Positions 1 through 7,775 of a DNA stretch of 28,145 nucleotides are shown here, in pieces. Position numbers and translations under genes: made by a program. The stretch is from contig JBMNTB010000022.1 in the NCBI GenBank assembly GCA_050945515.1, positions 1 through 28,145 of the forward strand. The letters are read 5' to 3'. The notes under the pieces were generated by a model that made no database searches, was not told the origin of the DNA, and worked only from the letters and a program-made list of their open reading frames with translations. The first letter of the stretch is position 1; each line of letters begins with the position of its first letter. Origin of the DNA: UBA1046 sp050945515 (GTDB taxonomy: Bacteria; Bacillota; Clostridia; Saccharofermentanales; DTU023).

Positions 1-363
1 CATCCGAGGCTCCGAACACGGCGTTTACCGTGCTTGGAACTTCCTATGTATCCCGCCGCCTTAATGCGCATCTCAGGCTTTGAGATTTATTTTTCGATAT
101 TGGGAACGTCTACACGAATCGGTTTAAGTGGCTTTATAACTTTTTTTGAACATTTTCGTGTAAAAGGATTGATTTTTGACTTGTTTTGTAATACAATAAA
201 GATGTTATTTTTTACCTTCGGGCAGTCTCAATCTCCGATCCCAAATGCGCTGAAAGGGATCGAGTACCTTGATGAGCACCCCGAAGCAAGGGCTTCTGAT
301 TTGATGGATGCATTTCGGAATAAAGAAATCAAGGCGTCTTGAACGTTAAGTATTCGAGCAATA
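1..363. other. Left-edge DNA upstream of an IS21-like end; unassigned open frame
   Basis: No gene in this stretch can be named. One open frame on the plus strand runs from about 34 to 342 and would end in a charged helix-like tail (IEYLDEHPEARASDLMDAF). Its first two thirds are hydrophobic and Phe-rich, with no recognisable motif. The stretch lies directly left of three degenerate repeats that look like the end of an IS21-family element. It may therefore be the decayed distal part of an insertion sequence or host DNA displaced by it. The window edge cuts the context. The frame may not be a real gene. Confidence 0.3.
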
Positions 364-1155
364 ATGTTGACTCATTCCCGCGAACTGACAAAAACTGTTG
401 ACCTGTTCCCACTAACCGATAATACTCGCAAAAACCATGCTCGACCTATCCCCGCGAACGAGCAAAACGAAAAATACAGACCAGACATCGAGGTGAGCCT
501 ATCGTTCCAGGCGGACAGCATTATCTCCAACACTTTGCGCGGACACAAGAAAATGTATGATTTCTCCTTCGATATCGAAAAGGCCAAAGAGGAGATTTCC
601 CTTTCCAAGTACAAAGATAATATTGCCGATTATCCGATTGAAGTATGCTGGATAGCGGAAACACCCGACCGCGAAAAGCTGGCCTTGTTGATACAGGCTG
701 TTGCTGCTGAAGTTGGTGCTAATGTCAAAGTAGTAAAAACTCCCTGGGCCAAAGTGGTTGAAAATGCCTCTTCTCCGGATACTACACCCCATGTTACAAC
801 TACGGTCTTTACCGGTGACTACTCGGAGGCAGGCTCAGTATTGATGTCAGCGATCCGTTCCAAAGAAGTCGGCACCTGGCAGAATTGCAGCTGGATCAAT
901 GATCCGGAATTGGATGCCATGATTGACGAGTCGATAACCATTATCGATGATGCTGAGCGTATTGCCAAATACGAGGAGATCCAAGACTATTTGTCCGACA
1001 AATGCGTGTTGATTCCTCTGGCAGAACTGATTGAGCCGATCGCTTATCAGTCGTCTTATGTGGTATGGGAAGGCGGTAATCCCGAGAATCAGATACCGGT
1101 CATGGGATACGTGCTCTATATGCGCGATATCAAGATTTACCCTGAAAAGAAGTAA
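364..1155 (+). pseudogene. 5'-truncated oligopeptide ABC transporter substrate-binding protein (DppA/OppA-like), fused to an IS end
   Basis: The open frame of 263 codons reads as the C-terminal part of an SBP_bac_5 peptide-binding protein. From about residue 45 it has the family's late features: YDFSFDIEKAKE, an ELDAMIDESI helix, YEEIQDYLSDKCVLIPL and a C-terminal MGYVLYMRDIKIYPEKK. Full proteins of this family are usually 500-600 residues with a lipoprotein signal, and both the signal and the N-terminal lobe are missing here. Residues 1-40 are translated from the IS21-like terminus (367-487), so the apparent ATG at 364 is unlikely to be a native start. Permeases and ATPases of the same transporter type follow from 1334. 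The remaining half cannot form the two-lobed binding fold, so I call it a pseudogene. Confidence 0.75.
367..487. mobile_element. IS21-like element terminus with three degenerate 24-bp repeats
   Basis: Three imperfect copies of a 24-base motif begin at 367, 398 and 441. They share the pattern TTGACY..TTCCC followed by C(G/T)(C/A)AAC. IS21-family elements carry several short imperfect repeats inside each end and finish in TG...CA. The sequence ACA at 485-487 (the end of ACCAGACA) would suit as the terminal trinucleotide, and DNA to the right reads as peptide-binding-protein coding sequence. Seen: the repeats and the abrupt change of content. Known: the end structure of IS21. Inferred: that this is such an end. 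No istA or istB gene is recognisable inside the window. Confidence 0.45.
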
Positions 1156-1194
1156 TCCGGCAACCGGTTTAGTACTTTAGAACAATATATAAAT

Positions 1195-1232
1195 GTTTGT
1201 CGCCTCACAGTGTCTGTTGTGAGGTGACAAAC
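1195..1232 (+). terminator. Strong hairpin after the binding-protein remnant
   Basis: A 15-bp stem (1195-1209 with 1218-1232, one G-T pair) closes an 8-base loop and is followed by CTAAATTTTTAA. It lies between the binding-protein fragment and the permease genes. In peptide-transporter operons such stems commonly act as partial terminators or 3' stabilisers that raise binding-protein mRNA above permease mRNA. The T-run is short and displaced, so read-through is likely. Confidence 0.6.
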
Positions 1233-1265
1233 TAAATTTTTAAGCACAGAGAAAATCCAAACAAT

Positions 1266-1301
1266 GGAAATAAGAGAAACAATAAGTTTCTCTTATTTTC
1301 C
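1266..1301 (+). promoter_or_regulatory. Second hairpin just upstream of the permease ribosome site
   Basis: GGAAATAAGAGAAAC at 1266-1280 pairs with its near-exact complement at 1286-1301 (one bulged base) around a 5-base loop. It ends 20 bases before the AGGAG at 1321-1325. It could set mRNA 5'-end stability or act as a weak intrinsic terminator. No operator or riboswitch class is recognised. Confidence 0.45.
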
Positions 1302-1333
1302 AGATATTGGAATACCAAAAAGGAGTATATCAG

Positions 1334-2356
1334 ATGTTACTTTTTAAAAGCATTATGAAACGTCTGGCGAGCTCCATTGTGGTGCTACTTGGTCTGACCA
1401 TAGTTATTTTTGCCTTGATGAAAGCGGTTCCCGGTGATCCTGCTCGTCTGGCCCTAGGACCAAATGCTCCGGAAGAAGTTCTTGAGCATTATCGTGAAGT
1501 TAATCACCTGAATGAACCCATACCAGTGCAGTATTTCTATTGGCTGTCCAATGCCGTTCAAGGAGACTTCGGCACATCGTCCTATACACAGAGGGCTGTG
1601 AGCCAGGACATCAAAGACTTTGCACCTGCCACAATTGAGTTAGTAATATGGGCGGGGATTCCCCCTTTATTTGTAGCATTGTTTTTGGGTGTAATTAGTG
1701 CCCAACATAAGAATAAATGGCCTGATTATTTAACACGTTTTTTAGGCTATATTTTTGTAGCTACACCCACATTTGTTTTTGCTGTGTTATTTATTTTGAT
1801 CTTTGGCTATTGGCTGCCGGTGATGCCAACGATAGGAGGAAGATTAAGCCCGCAATTTACGATTGTTCCCGTTACAGGGATGTACATTGTGGATGCTCTG
1901 ATCGGCGGTCAGCCGGCTGCTGCCTGGGATGCTTTCCTGCATCTGCTTTTCCCGGCTTTAGCTCTTTCCTTGGGTAAGACTATGCAGGAGGCGCGCATAA
2001 CCAGAGCCAGCATGTTGCAAAATGCAGATAAAGACTATATCACCATGGTCACGTCGCAAGGTGTGCCTAAGAAAATCGTCAATCGCAGATTTCTCTTGAA
2101 ACCTTCTGTAATTCCTACTGTTACAGTCATGGGCATGGATTTTGCTTCTTTATTTGGCAATGCCTTTCTGGTGGAGAGAATTTTTAACTGGCCTGGATTA
2201 TCCAGCTATGGCATGAATGCAATACTGAATAAGGATTCTAATGCCGTTGTTGCTGTCGTCCTTATCATTGGGTTGGCTTTCGTGGGAACAAGTATAGTTG
2301 TAGATATTGTTGCCATGATCCTAGACCCAAGAATGCGTCAGGCACGAACGAGATAG
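1334..2356 (+). CDS. Peptide ABC transporter permease, DppB/OppB type
   Basis: This 340-residue integral membrane protein is one half of the membrane channel of a Dpp/Opp-type peptide importer. It has an N-terminal membrane segment (LASSIVVLLGLTIVIFALM), the extracellular loop with GDPARLALGPNAP and DFGTSSYT typical of DppB, and then a BPD_transp_1 core. The coupling-helix (EAA-type) loop is EARITRASMLQNADKDY, where the ATPases dock. A frame extends upstream to a TTG at 1307, but the ATG at 1334 has AGGAG eight bases before it and gives the usual start MLLFKSIMKRL. The partner permease begins 10 bases after its stop. Its own binding-protein gene upstream is truncated. Confidence 0.93.
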   Translation: MLLFKSIMKRLASSIVVLLGLTIVIFALMKAVPGDPARLALGPNAPEEVLEHYREVNHLNEPIPVQYFYWLSNAVQGDFGTSSYTQRAVSQDIKDFAPATIELVIWAGIPPLFVALFLGVISAQHKNKWPDYLTRFLGYIFVATPTFVFAVLFILIFGYWLPVMPTIGGRLSPQFTIVPVTGMYIVDALIGGQPAAAWDAFLHLLFPALALSLGKTMQEARITRASMLQNADKDYITMVTSQGVPKKIVNRRFLLKPSVIPTVTVMGMDFASLFGNAFLVERIFNWPGLSSYGMNAILNKDSNAVVAVVLIIGLAFVGTSIVVDIVAMILDPRMRQARTR

Positions 2357-2366
2357 GAGGCAATCA

Positions 2367-3230
2367 ATGACACCGGAGCGAAAAGAATCAATAGTAAGAA
2401 ATTGGTATAAATTTTCTGCGGGCGGAGCATCAGTAGTAGGTCTGATAATTGTTATTGTAATAATTATATTGGCCATATTTGCTCCCATCATTGCTCCTTA
2501 TCCGGAAGATGCAGGAGCAGTAGTTAAGTTTTCGGAGAGCAAGCTGCCGCCAAGTTCCAAGCATCTTATGGGGACAGATACAATGGGGCGCGATGTGTTC
2601 TCCCGCTTGTTATTCAGCCTCAAAGGCACCCTGTTGATGGGTGTATTGGTGCTGGCGATCTCAGTACCGATCGGGTTTATTGTCGGTGTTTTAGCCGGCT
2701 ATTACCGCGACACTTGGATCGAAACTGTTCTAATGAGAATTGTAGATATTTTCCTATCTGTACCAGCCCTGGTACTAGCCTTGGCCATAGCATCCATTAT
2801 GGAACCGAATCTACGAAATTCGATGATTGCCATTACCATCATGTGGTGGCCATGGTATGCCAGATTAACTTTCGGCGTAGTGTCTTCGCTGAGGACTGAA
2901 AATTATATTACCTATGCGGAGCTGACCGGAGCAGGCTTGGGTCATATCATCGTCAAGGAATTCTTGCCCAATACTATCGACCAGATACTCACTAAAATGA
3001 CACTGGATATTGGCTATGTCATCATCATGGGCGCTACACTCAGTTTTGCCGGATTAGGCGAGCAGCCTCCGATCCCGGCTCTGGGCAATATGATTAATGA
3101 CGGAGTTAAGTTTTTGCCCGATATGTGGTGGCTGACGATCTTCCCGGCAGTAACCATCATCCTGATTGTGCTGGGCTTCAATCTGGTCGGTGATGGCGTT
3201 GGGAATATATTTAATGTGGAGGGGAACTGA
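2367..3230 (+). CDS. Peptide ABC transporter permease, DppC/OppC type
   Basis: This 287-residue protein is the second channel subunit of the peptide importer. It opens with a cytoplasmic helix and one membrane segment (about residues 21-45, OppC_N domain). The DppC signature GTDTMGRDVFSRLL follows at about 69-82, then five further membrane segments with the coupling loop AELTGAGLGHIIVKEFLPN. The ribosome site TAGGAGG lies just before the ATG at 2367. The stop overlaps the next start by one base (TGATG at 3228-3232), which indicates translational coupling to the first ATPase. Length and domain order are normal for the family. Confidence 0.93.
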   Translation: MTPERKESIVRNWYKFSAGGASVVGLIIVIVIIILAIFAPIIAPYPEDAGAVVKFSESKLPPSSKHLMGTDTMGRDVFSRLLFSLKGTLLMGVLVLAISVPIGFIVGVLAGYYRDTWIETVLMRIVDIFLSVPALVLALAIASIMEPNLRNSMIAITIMWWPWYARLTFGVVSSLRTENYITYAELTGAGLGHIIVKEFLPNTIDQILTKMTLDIGYVIIMGATLSFAGLGEQPPIPALGNMINDGVKFLPDMWWLTIFPAVTIILIVLGFNLVGDGVGNIFNVEGN

Positions 3231-4228
3231 TGGAAACCAATAATAATATTTTGGAGATCAAAGATCTATCCGTATCCTACACAGTCGCCAATGTAGTTAC
3301 CCATGTGCTGGAAAAGGTCAATCTGACTGTCCCTAAAGGCAAGAGTGTAGGGCTGGTTGGTGAATCGGGCTGCGGCAAGACTACAACCATGAGAGCCATC
3401 TTAGGTGTCCTGCCCAGTAATGCCAATATCGAAAGTGGCGAGATCATTTTCAACGGCACAGATGTACTAAAGATGCCGTATAATCAGTTGCAGGAATTTC
3501 GCCAGACAGGTGCGGGACTTATTTTTCAAGATCCGTCCAGTGCGCTAAACCCGGTGATTTCGATCAAGAAGCAATTTCTGACCAGTCTGAAGTATGCTCA
3601 TAAGGATAAGAATTATTCTTCCGCACAACTCTATGACAAAGCAATTGAGGCCTTAAACGCGGTCTCTCTGGCTGATCCCAAACGCATAATGAATAGCTTT
3701 CCTTTTCAGCTTTCAGGCGGTATGAGACAGAGAGTCTGTATTGCCATGACTTTGGCGGGAGAAAAAGAATTATTACTTGCGGATGAGCCCGGAACTGCCT
3801 TGGACGTCACGATTCAGGATCAGATTCTGAGACTAATAAAAAATCTGGTGGAAACGCTTGATTTGTCAGTCATAATGGTTACTCACTCCCTTGGCGTCAT
3901 CCGCCAAGTTACAACTGAGGTCAATGTTATGTATGCGGGCTCTATTGTGGAAGGCGGAGATACTCATCAGGTTTTTGAGCATCCCAGTCATCCTTACACA
4001 ATAGCTCTGATGGATTGTCTGCCCAAGTTGACGGGAACCGGAATTTCGGAAGGAATACCGGGACGTATTCCGGATTATGATCATCCGCCTGCCGGTTGCC
4101 GTTATTATCCTCGTTGCACCTATGCGCTTGATCGGTGCAAGTCCGAGGTTCCGGGCAAAACCATTGTGGAAGACGATCATTGGGTAGCCTGTTTTGCAGC
4201 AGAGGAGGGAAAAGTATGTCCGAAGTAA
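3230..4228 (+). CDS. Peptide ABC transporter ATPase, DppD/OppD type
   Basis: This 332-residue cytoplasmic ATPase powers the importer. Walker A is GESGCGKTT, the signature is LSGGMRQR, and Walker B is LLLADEPGTALDVT followed by the H-loop VTHSLG. The usual T after DEP is G here. The C-terminal oligopeptide-transporter extension carries cysteines in GCRYYPRCTYALDRC and a later VACF. That arrangement matches the cysteine set reported to hold an iron-sulfur cluster in some DppD proteins. It starts inside the stop of the DppC-type permease and ends 13 bases inside the next ATPase gene. Confidence 0.93.
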   Translation: METNNNILEIKDLSVSYTVANVVTHVLEKVNLTVPKGKSVGLVGESGCGKTTTMRAILGVLPSNANIESGEIIFNGTDVLKMPYNQLQEFRQTGAGLIFQDPSSALNPVISIKKQFLTSLKYAHKDKNYSSAQLYDKAIEALNAVSLADPKRIMNSFPFQLSGGMRQRVCIAMTLAGEKELLLADEPGTALDVTIQDQILRLIKNLVETLDLSVIMVTHSLGVIRQVTTEVNVMYAGSIVEGGDTHQVFEHPSHPYTIALMDCLPKLTGTGISEGIPGRIPDYDHPPAGCRYYPRCTYALDRCKSEVPGKTIVEDDHWVACFAAEEGKVCPK

Positions 4229-5205
4229 TTCTGGAACTTAAAAACTTAAAGAAGTATTTCCCGCTGCCCGGTGGTCAATCTGTTAAGGCCGTTGATGGTG
4301 TGAGTCTGAAATTATTTAAGGGCGAAACGCTAGGTTTGGTCGGAGAGTCAGGTTGTGGTAAGAGCACAATTGCTTACACTGTGGTCGGAATGTACGGTGC
4401 CACAGAAGGAGAAATAATCTATAAGGGTACGAACCTGGCCCAAAAAGGTTATAAGAGAAATTTGCAGCAAAAGGGTGAAATACAGATCGTTTTTCAGGAT
4501 CCGGGCTCATCGCTTAATTCCCGCCGCAATGTGGGGAAAAGCCTGGAGCTCCCTTTGAAGATTCACACCAAGCTGAATAAACAAGAAAGGCAAGACCGGA
4601 TCGATGAATTATTGGAACTGGTGGGATTGCCTGTTGATTTTAAGAAGAGGATGCCGAGAAATATCGGGGGCGGCGAGCGTCAGCTGGTATCTGTGGCCAG
4701 AGCATTGGGCTCAAATCCGGAATTCATTATTCTCGATGAACCGACCTCAGCTCTTGATGTCTCGGTTCAGGCCAAGGTTATCAGCACTCTGATCCATCTG
4801 CAAGAGAAATTAGGTTTATCCTATCTGTTCATTACGCATGATCTCAGTCTGATGCGCAATGTGGCAACCAGAGTCGCTATTCTTTACTTAGGCAGATTAT
4901 GTGAGCTGGCTCCCACAGCTGAATTCTTCCACAGGCCGCTGCATCCCTATACGCAGATGTTGCTGTCTTCAATTCCTGTAGCCACCGATGAGGAAGAGAA
5001 AGTCAAACCGGCACAGATTATTTCGGAAGGTGAAATTCCTTCGCCGGTCAATGTTCCCAGCGGCTGCACATTCCATACCCGCTGCAGGGATTGTATGGAT
5101 ATCTGTAAAGTTGAGGTTCCGGTGATGATTGAGATTGAACCTGGTCACTATGTATGTTGCCATAAATTTAAAGAAGGTGAGCCGATAGCTGCGGAGGTGG
5201 AATAA
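4216..5205 (+). CDS. Peptide ABC transporter ATPase, DppF/OppF type
   Basis: This second ATPase has 329 residues and would form a heterodimer with the DppD-type protein. It has Walker A GESGCGKST, Walker B FIILDEPTSALDVS, H-loop ITHDLSL and a C-terminal region with GCTFHTRC. The signature loop reads NIGGGERQLVSVARAL where most relatives have a SGGQ-type motif, a notable departure in a catalytic loop. The start is the ATG at 4216, preceded by AGAGGAGGG. A longer frame to 4135 would lie wholly inside the upstream gene. The first 13 bases overlap the DppD-type gene, and one base separates its stop from the next ATG. Confidence 0.92.
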   Translation: MSEVILELKNLKKYFPLPGGQSVKAVDGVSLKLFKGETLGLVGESGCGKSTIAYTVVGMYGATEGEIIYKGTNLAQKGYKRNLQQKGEIQIVFQDPGSSLNSRRNVGKSLELPLKIHTKLNKQERQDRIDELLELVGLPVDFKKRMPRNIGGGERQLVSVARALGSNPEFIILDEPTSALDVSVQAKVISTLIHLQEKLGLSYLFITHDLSLMRNVATRVAILYLGRLCELAPTAEFFHRPLHPYTQMLLSSIPVATDEEEKVKPAQIISEGEIPSPVNVPSGCTFHTRCRDCMDICKVEVPVMIEIEPGHYVCCHKFKEGEPIAAEVE

Positions 5206-5206
5206 G

Positions 5207-6616
5207 ATGAAGGCGATCTTGAATGAGCTGATTGATTCGTACCGCGCAGACATCATCAGCATGACCAAGGAGCTAATCGCATTTCCGAGCGTCTTCGCAG
5301 AAAGTGAAAACGAACAGGAACCTTTCGGCAAGCCAATCAATGATGCGTTATTGGCGGTGCTTGGTATGGCAGAGAAGATGGGCTTTGCTACCCGGAACTA
5401 TGAGGGTTATGCGGGCACCGTGCAATGGGGAGATACGGGCAAACAGATCGGAATTCTTTCCCATATCGATGTGGTGCCTGTCAGTGCAGACTGGTCCTAT
5501 CCGCCGTTCGAAGGCACTATAGTTGACGGTGCTCTCTATGGACGGGGCTCGGTCGATGACAAAGGACCCCTGGTAGCGGCACTTTTTGCCATGAAGGCGG
5601 TCCGGGACAGCAAATTGCCTGTGAAAAACCATGTGCGTCATATCATCGGCGCTGATGAAGAATCCGGTATGCGTTGCTTAAATTATTATCTCCAGCACGA
5701 GGAGGCTCCGTGGGGAGGCTTTTCACCGGACGCGGAATTCCCTGTCATTCATGCGGAGAAAGGCATTCTCAGATTTGATGTCAAGGCAGAATGGGAGGCC
5801 GCGGATACTCCGGCCGCAGGGATTAAGCTGCTCGCGGTAAGCGGCGGCAGTAAAGTCAATATGGTGCCGGCACAAGCTGTAGCCACTCTGTCCTGTGCGG
5901 CCGCAGATTGGCAGCTGATTCAGGGACGGTTGGAGAAGTATGTGGCCCAAAATAGACTGGAGCTGGAATACAAAGATGAGATCTGCACGATTACCGCGAC
6001 AGGACAAAATGCGCATTCATCTCAGCCCTGGCAGGGCAAAAATGCGATCAATTATCTGCTGAACTTCCTGGGCACTCTGCCTCTGCAAGATAGTGGCGCT
6101 GTGAGCTTCCTGCATAAGATCAGGACATTATTTGCCGATGGTTACAGGGGCGAGGCTTTGGGAATTTGCTGCGAGGATAAGCTCTCGGGTATTTTGACTT
6201 TGTCGCTGGGCGTGCTGAGGATTGACGATAAATCCGGCAGCGCCCGTGTAGAGATTAGATATCCCATTCACGCCAGCAGGGAAGTAATCCTACAAACTCT
6301 TCAGGTCGCTTGCTTGGAGCAAGAGGTGACCCTGGATGTTTATCAGGACAAGGCGCATTTATATATCCCGGTCAAAGACCCTTTAGTTCAAATCCTGACC
6401 GGAGTATATCAAGAGGTGACGGGCAGAGCGGAAGAACCCATTGCTATTGGCGGAGCCACCTATTGCCGGGCCATTGAAAACTTCGCGGCCTACGGTCCCG
6501 TTTTCCCGGGGCAGGTGGAAATGGCGCATCAGACAGATGAATATATTATGGTCGATGATTTGATCCTCTCAGCCAAGATCTACGCTCAGGCTCTGTATGC
6601 TCTACTAAATTTGTAA
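5207..6616 (+). CDS. pepV: PepV-like M20 family dipeptidase
   Basis: This 469-residue cytoplasmic zinc dipeptidase would hydrolyse imported dipeptides to amino acids. The length equals that usual for PepV. The di-zinc and catalytic residues of M20 are visible: H86 and D88 in LSHIDVVPV, D117 in GRGSVDDKG, the EE pair at 151-152 in GADEESG, D175 in FSPDAEFPV and H441 in VEMAHQTDE. Between the two catalytic parts lies the lid domain. The ATG is one base beyond the stop of the DppF-type gene, with GGAGG upstream, so it belongs to the transporter operon. PepV-type enzymes prefer dipeptides with an L-residue at the N-terminus. The exact specificity here is not visible. Confidence 0.9.
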   Translation: MKAILNELIDSYRADIISMTKELIAFPSVFAESENEQEPFGKPINDALLAVLGMAEKMGFATRNYEGYAGTVQWGDTGKQIGILSHIDVVPVSADWSYPPFEGTIVDGALYGRGSVDDKGPLVAALFAMKAVRDSKLPVKNHVRHIIGADEESGMRCLNYYLQHEEAPWGGFSPDAEFPVIHAEKGILRFDVKAEWEAADTPAAGIKLLAVSGGSKVNMVPAQAVATLSCAAADWQLIQGRLEKYVAQNRLELEYKDEICTITATGQNAHSSQPWQGKNAINYLLNFLGTLPLQDSGAVSFLHKIRTLFADGYRGEALGICCEDKLSGILTLSLGVLRIDDKSGSARVEIRYPIHASREVILQTLQVACLEQEVTLDVYQDKAHLYIPVKDPLVQILTGVYQEVTGRAEEPIAIGGATYCRAIENFAAYGPVFPGQVEMAHQTDEYIMVDDLILSAKIYAQALYALLNL

Positions 6617-6652
6617 ATCGTAATTGTTAAGAAAAAATCTGGAGGTATAAAT

Positions 6653-7720
6653 ATGGAATGGAATCTGGGAATTGAAATGAGAGATGAGTATCGCCGCCTG
6701 GAATTGGCTCGTGCCGCCATGAAATTGGTGCGCGATATTATGCTCTGCAAACCCGGTGAAAATCTGGTCATAACTTATGACACTTGTGTTGATGAGCGTG
6801 TCGTGAACGCGCTTGCCAGCGCTGCCTATGCGACTAATGTGGTGCCAACAGTGGTTTACTATCCGACGGCTGAAGGCTTTTATGCCGAGCCGCCCGCACC
6901 GGTAGCGGAGGCCATTGCGGTGGCCGATGTCTGGATCGAGCTGGCCTATGCCTCTATTATGCACGGTAAGGCCTATCGCCGTGCTGTGGACCAAAACGGT
7001 GCCAGATATATCTGCGCTACCGGCATGGACACCCATATGCTGGTAAATTGCATTGGCCGGATTGATGTTGACAAAGTCATTGAACTGGGCGAGTACTTCA
7101 AGAAAAAGCTGGAAGAGACAGATGAGATTCGAGTGACTTCTAAGAACGGAACAGACTTGCGCGGCAAGATGGGAGGACGTAAAGTCCGCCACTCCGGCAT
7201 TAAAGCTACTAAAAAAGGCTATCCCGTCATGCTTACCGGTCAGACCAGCTGGTGTCCCGTCGAAGAGACCATAGAGGGCACTCTGGTGTTTGATGGAGCT
7301 GTTTTCCCGCCCGATAGTCTGGGTGTCTTAAAGGAAACGATCGCGATCGAATTCAAGGAGGGCCGGGTTACCAAGGTTACAGGCGGCAAAGAAGCGGAAA
7401 TCTTTGATCAATGGCTGCGTTCCTTTAATGATCCCAATATGCTGCGCCTGGCGCATTTCTCACAGGGATTCAACCCCGGTGTGAACAAGGTGACAGGGCG
7501 TATTGTTGAGGATGAGAGAGTCTTCGGTTGTATGGAATTTGGCATCGGCAGTCAGGGTATCGCAATAGGCGGTGCCCATTGGAGTGCCGCCTCCCATACT
7601 GACGGCGTGATTTTGCGTCCGACTATTATTCTCGATGGCGTTGTTTTCGAGGAAGACGGTGTGTATATGGATGAGGGTGCACGCAAGTTGTGTGCCGAAA
7701 TGGGAATCGAAGGTTATTAA
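6653..7720 (+). CDS. M29 aminopeptidase / NicX-like metalloprotein
   Basis: This 355-residue cytoplasmic protein resembles the AmpS/AmpT (M29) fold, which also contains the NicX dihydroxypyridine dioxygenase. Candidate metal ligands are E204/E205 in CPVEETIEG, H268, E295 in CMEFGIGSQG, H309 in GGAHW, and H315 and D317 in SHTDGV. The H-x-D pair is shared by M29 and NicX. It is shorter than classical M29 enzymes (about 410 residues). GGAGG precedes the ATG with good spacing, and 36 bases separate it from the dipeptidase gene. An intrinsic terminator follows. Its place after a dipeptidase fits an aminopeptidase-like or ring-opening role on imported compounds, but the reaction cannot be fixed from sequence. 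Confidence 0.75.
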   Translation: MEWNLGIEMRDEYRRLELARAAMKLVRDIMLCKPGENLVITYDTCVDERVVNALASAAYATNVVPTVVYYPTAEGFYAEPPAPVAEAIAVADVWIELAYASIMHGKAYRRAVDQNGARYICATGMDTHMLVNCIGRIDVDKVIELGEYFKKKLEETDEIRVTSKNGTDLRGKMGGRKVRHSGIKATKKGYPVMLTGQTSWCPVEETIEGTLVFDGAVFPPDSLGVLKETIAIEFKEGRVTKVTGGKEAEIFDQWLRSFNDPNMLRLAHFSQGFNPGVNKVTGRIVEDERVFGCMEFGIGSQGIAIGGAHWSAASHTDGVILRPTIILDGVVFEEDGVYMDEGARKLCAEMGIEGY

Positions 7721-7728
7721 AGAGGATG

Positions 7729-7752
7729 GGGGAGCAAGCAGCTCCCCTTTTT
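7729..7752 (+). terminator. Rho-independent terminator inside the catabolic gene row
   Basis: GGGGAGC at 7729-7735, a 5-base loop and GCTCCCC at 7741-7747 form a perfect 7-bp G/C-rich stem followed at once by five T. It begins 8 bases after the stop of the M29-like gene and ends 23 bases before the racemase start. It separates the peptide-import operon from the racemase-HyuA-HDAC genes, or lets only part of the transcripts continue. Confidence 0.85.
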
Positions 7753-7775
7753 AATCTTGTCGGGAGGCCAACTAA

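Noticed and set aside
398..425. Outward promoter in the IS end (TTGACC with GATAAT or TAATAC)
   Set aside because: The spacing to GATAAT is only 14 bases, and the better-spaced hexamers match the -10 consensus poorly.
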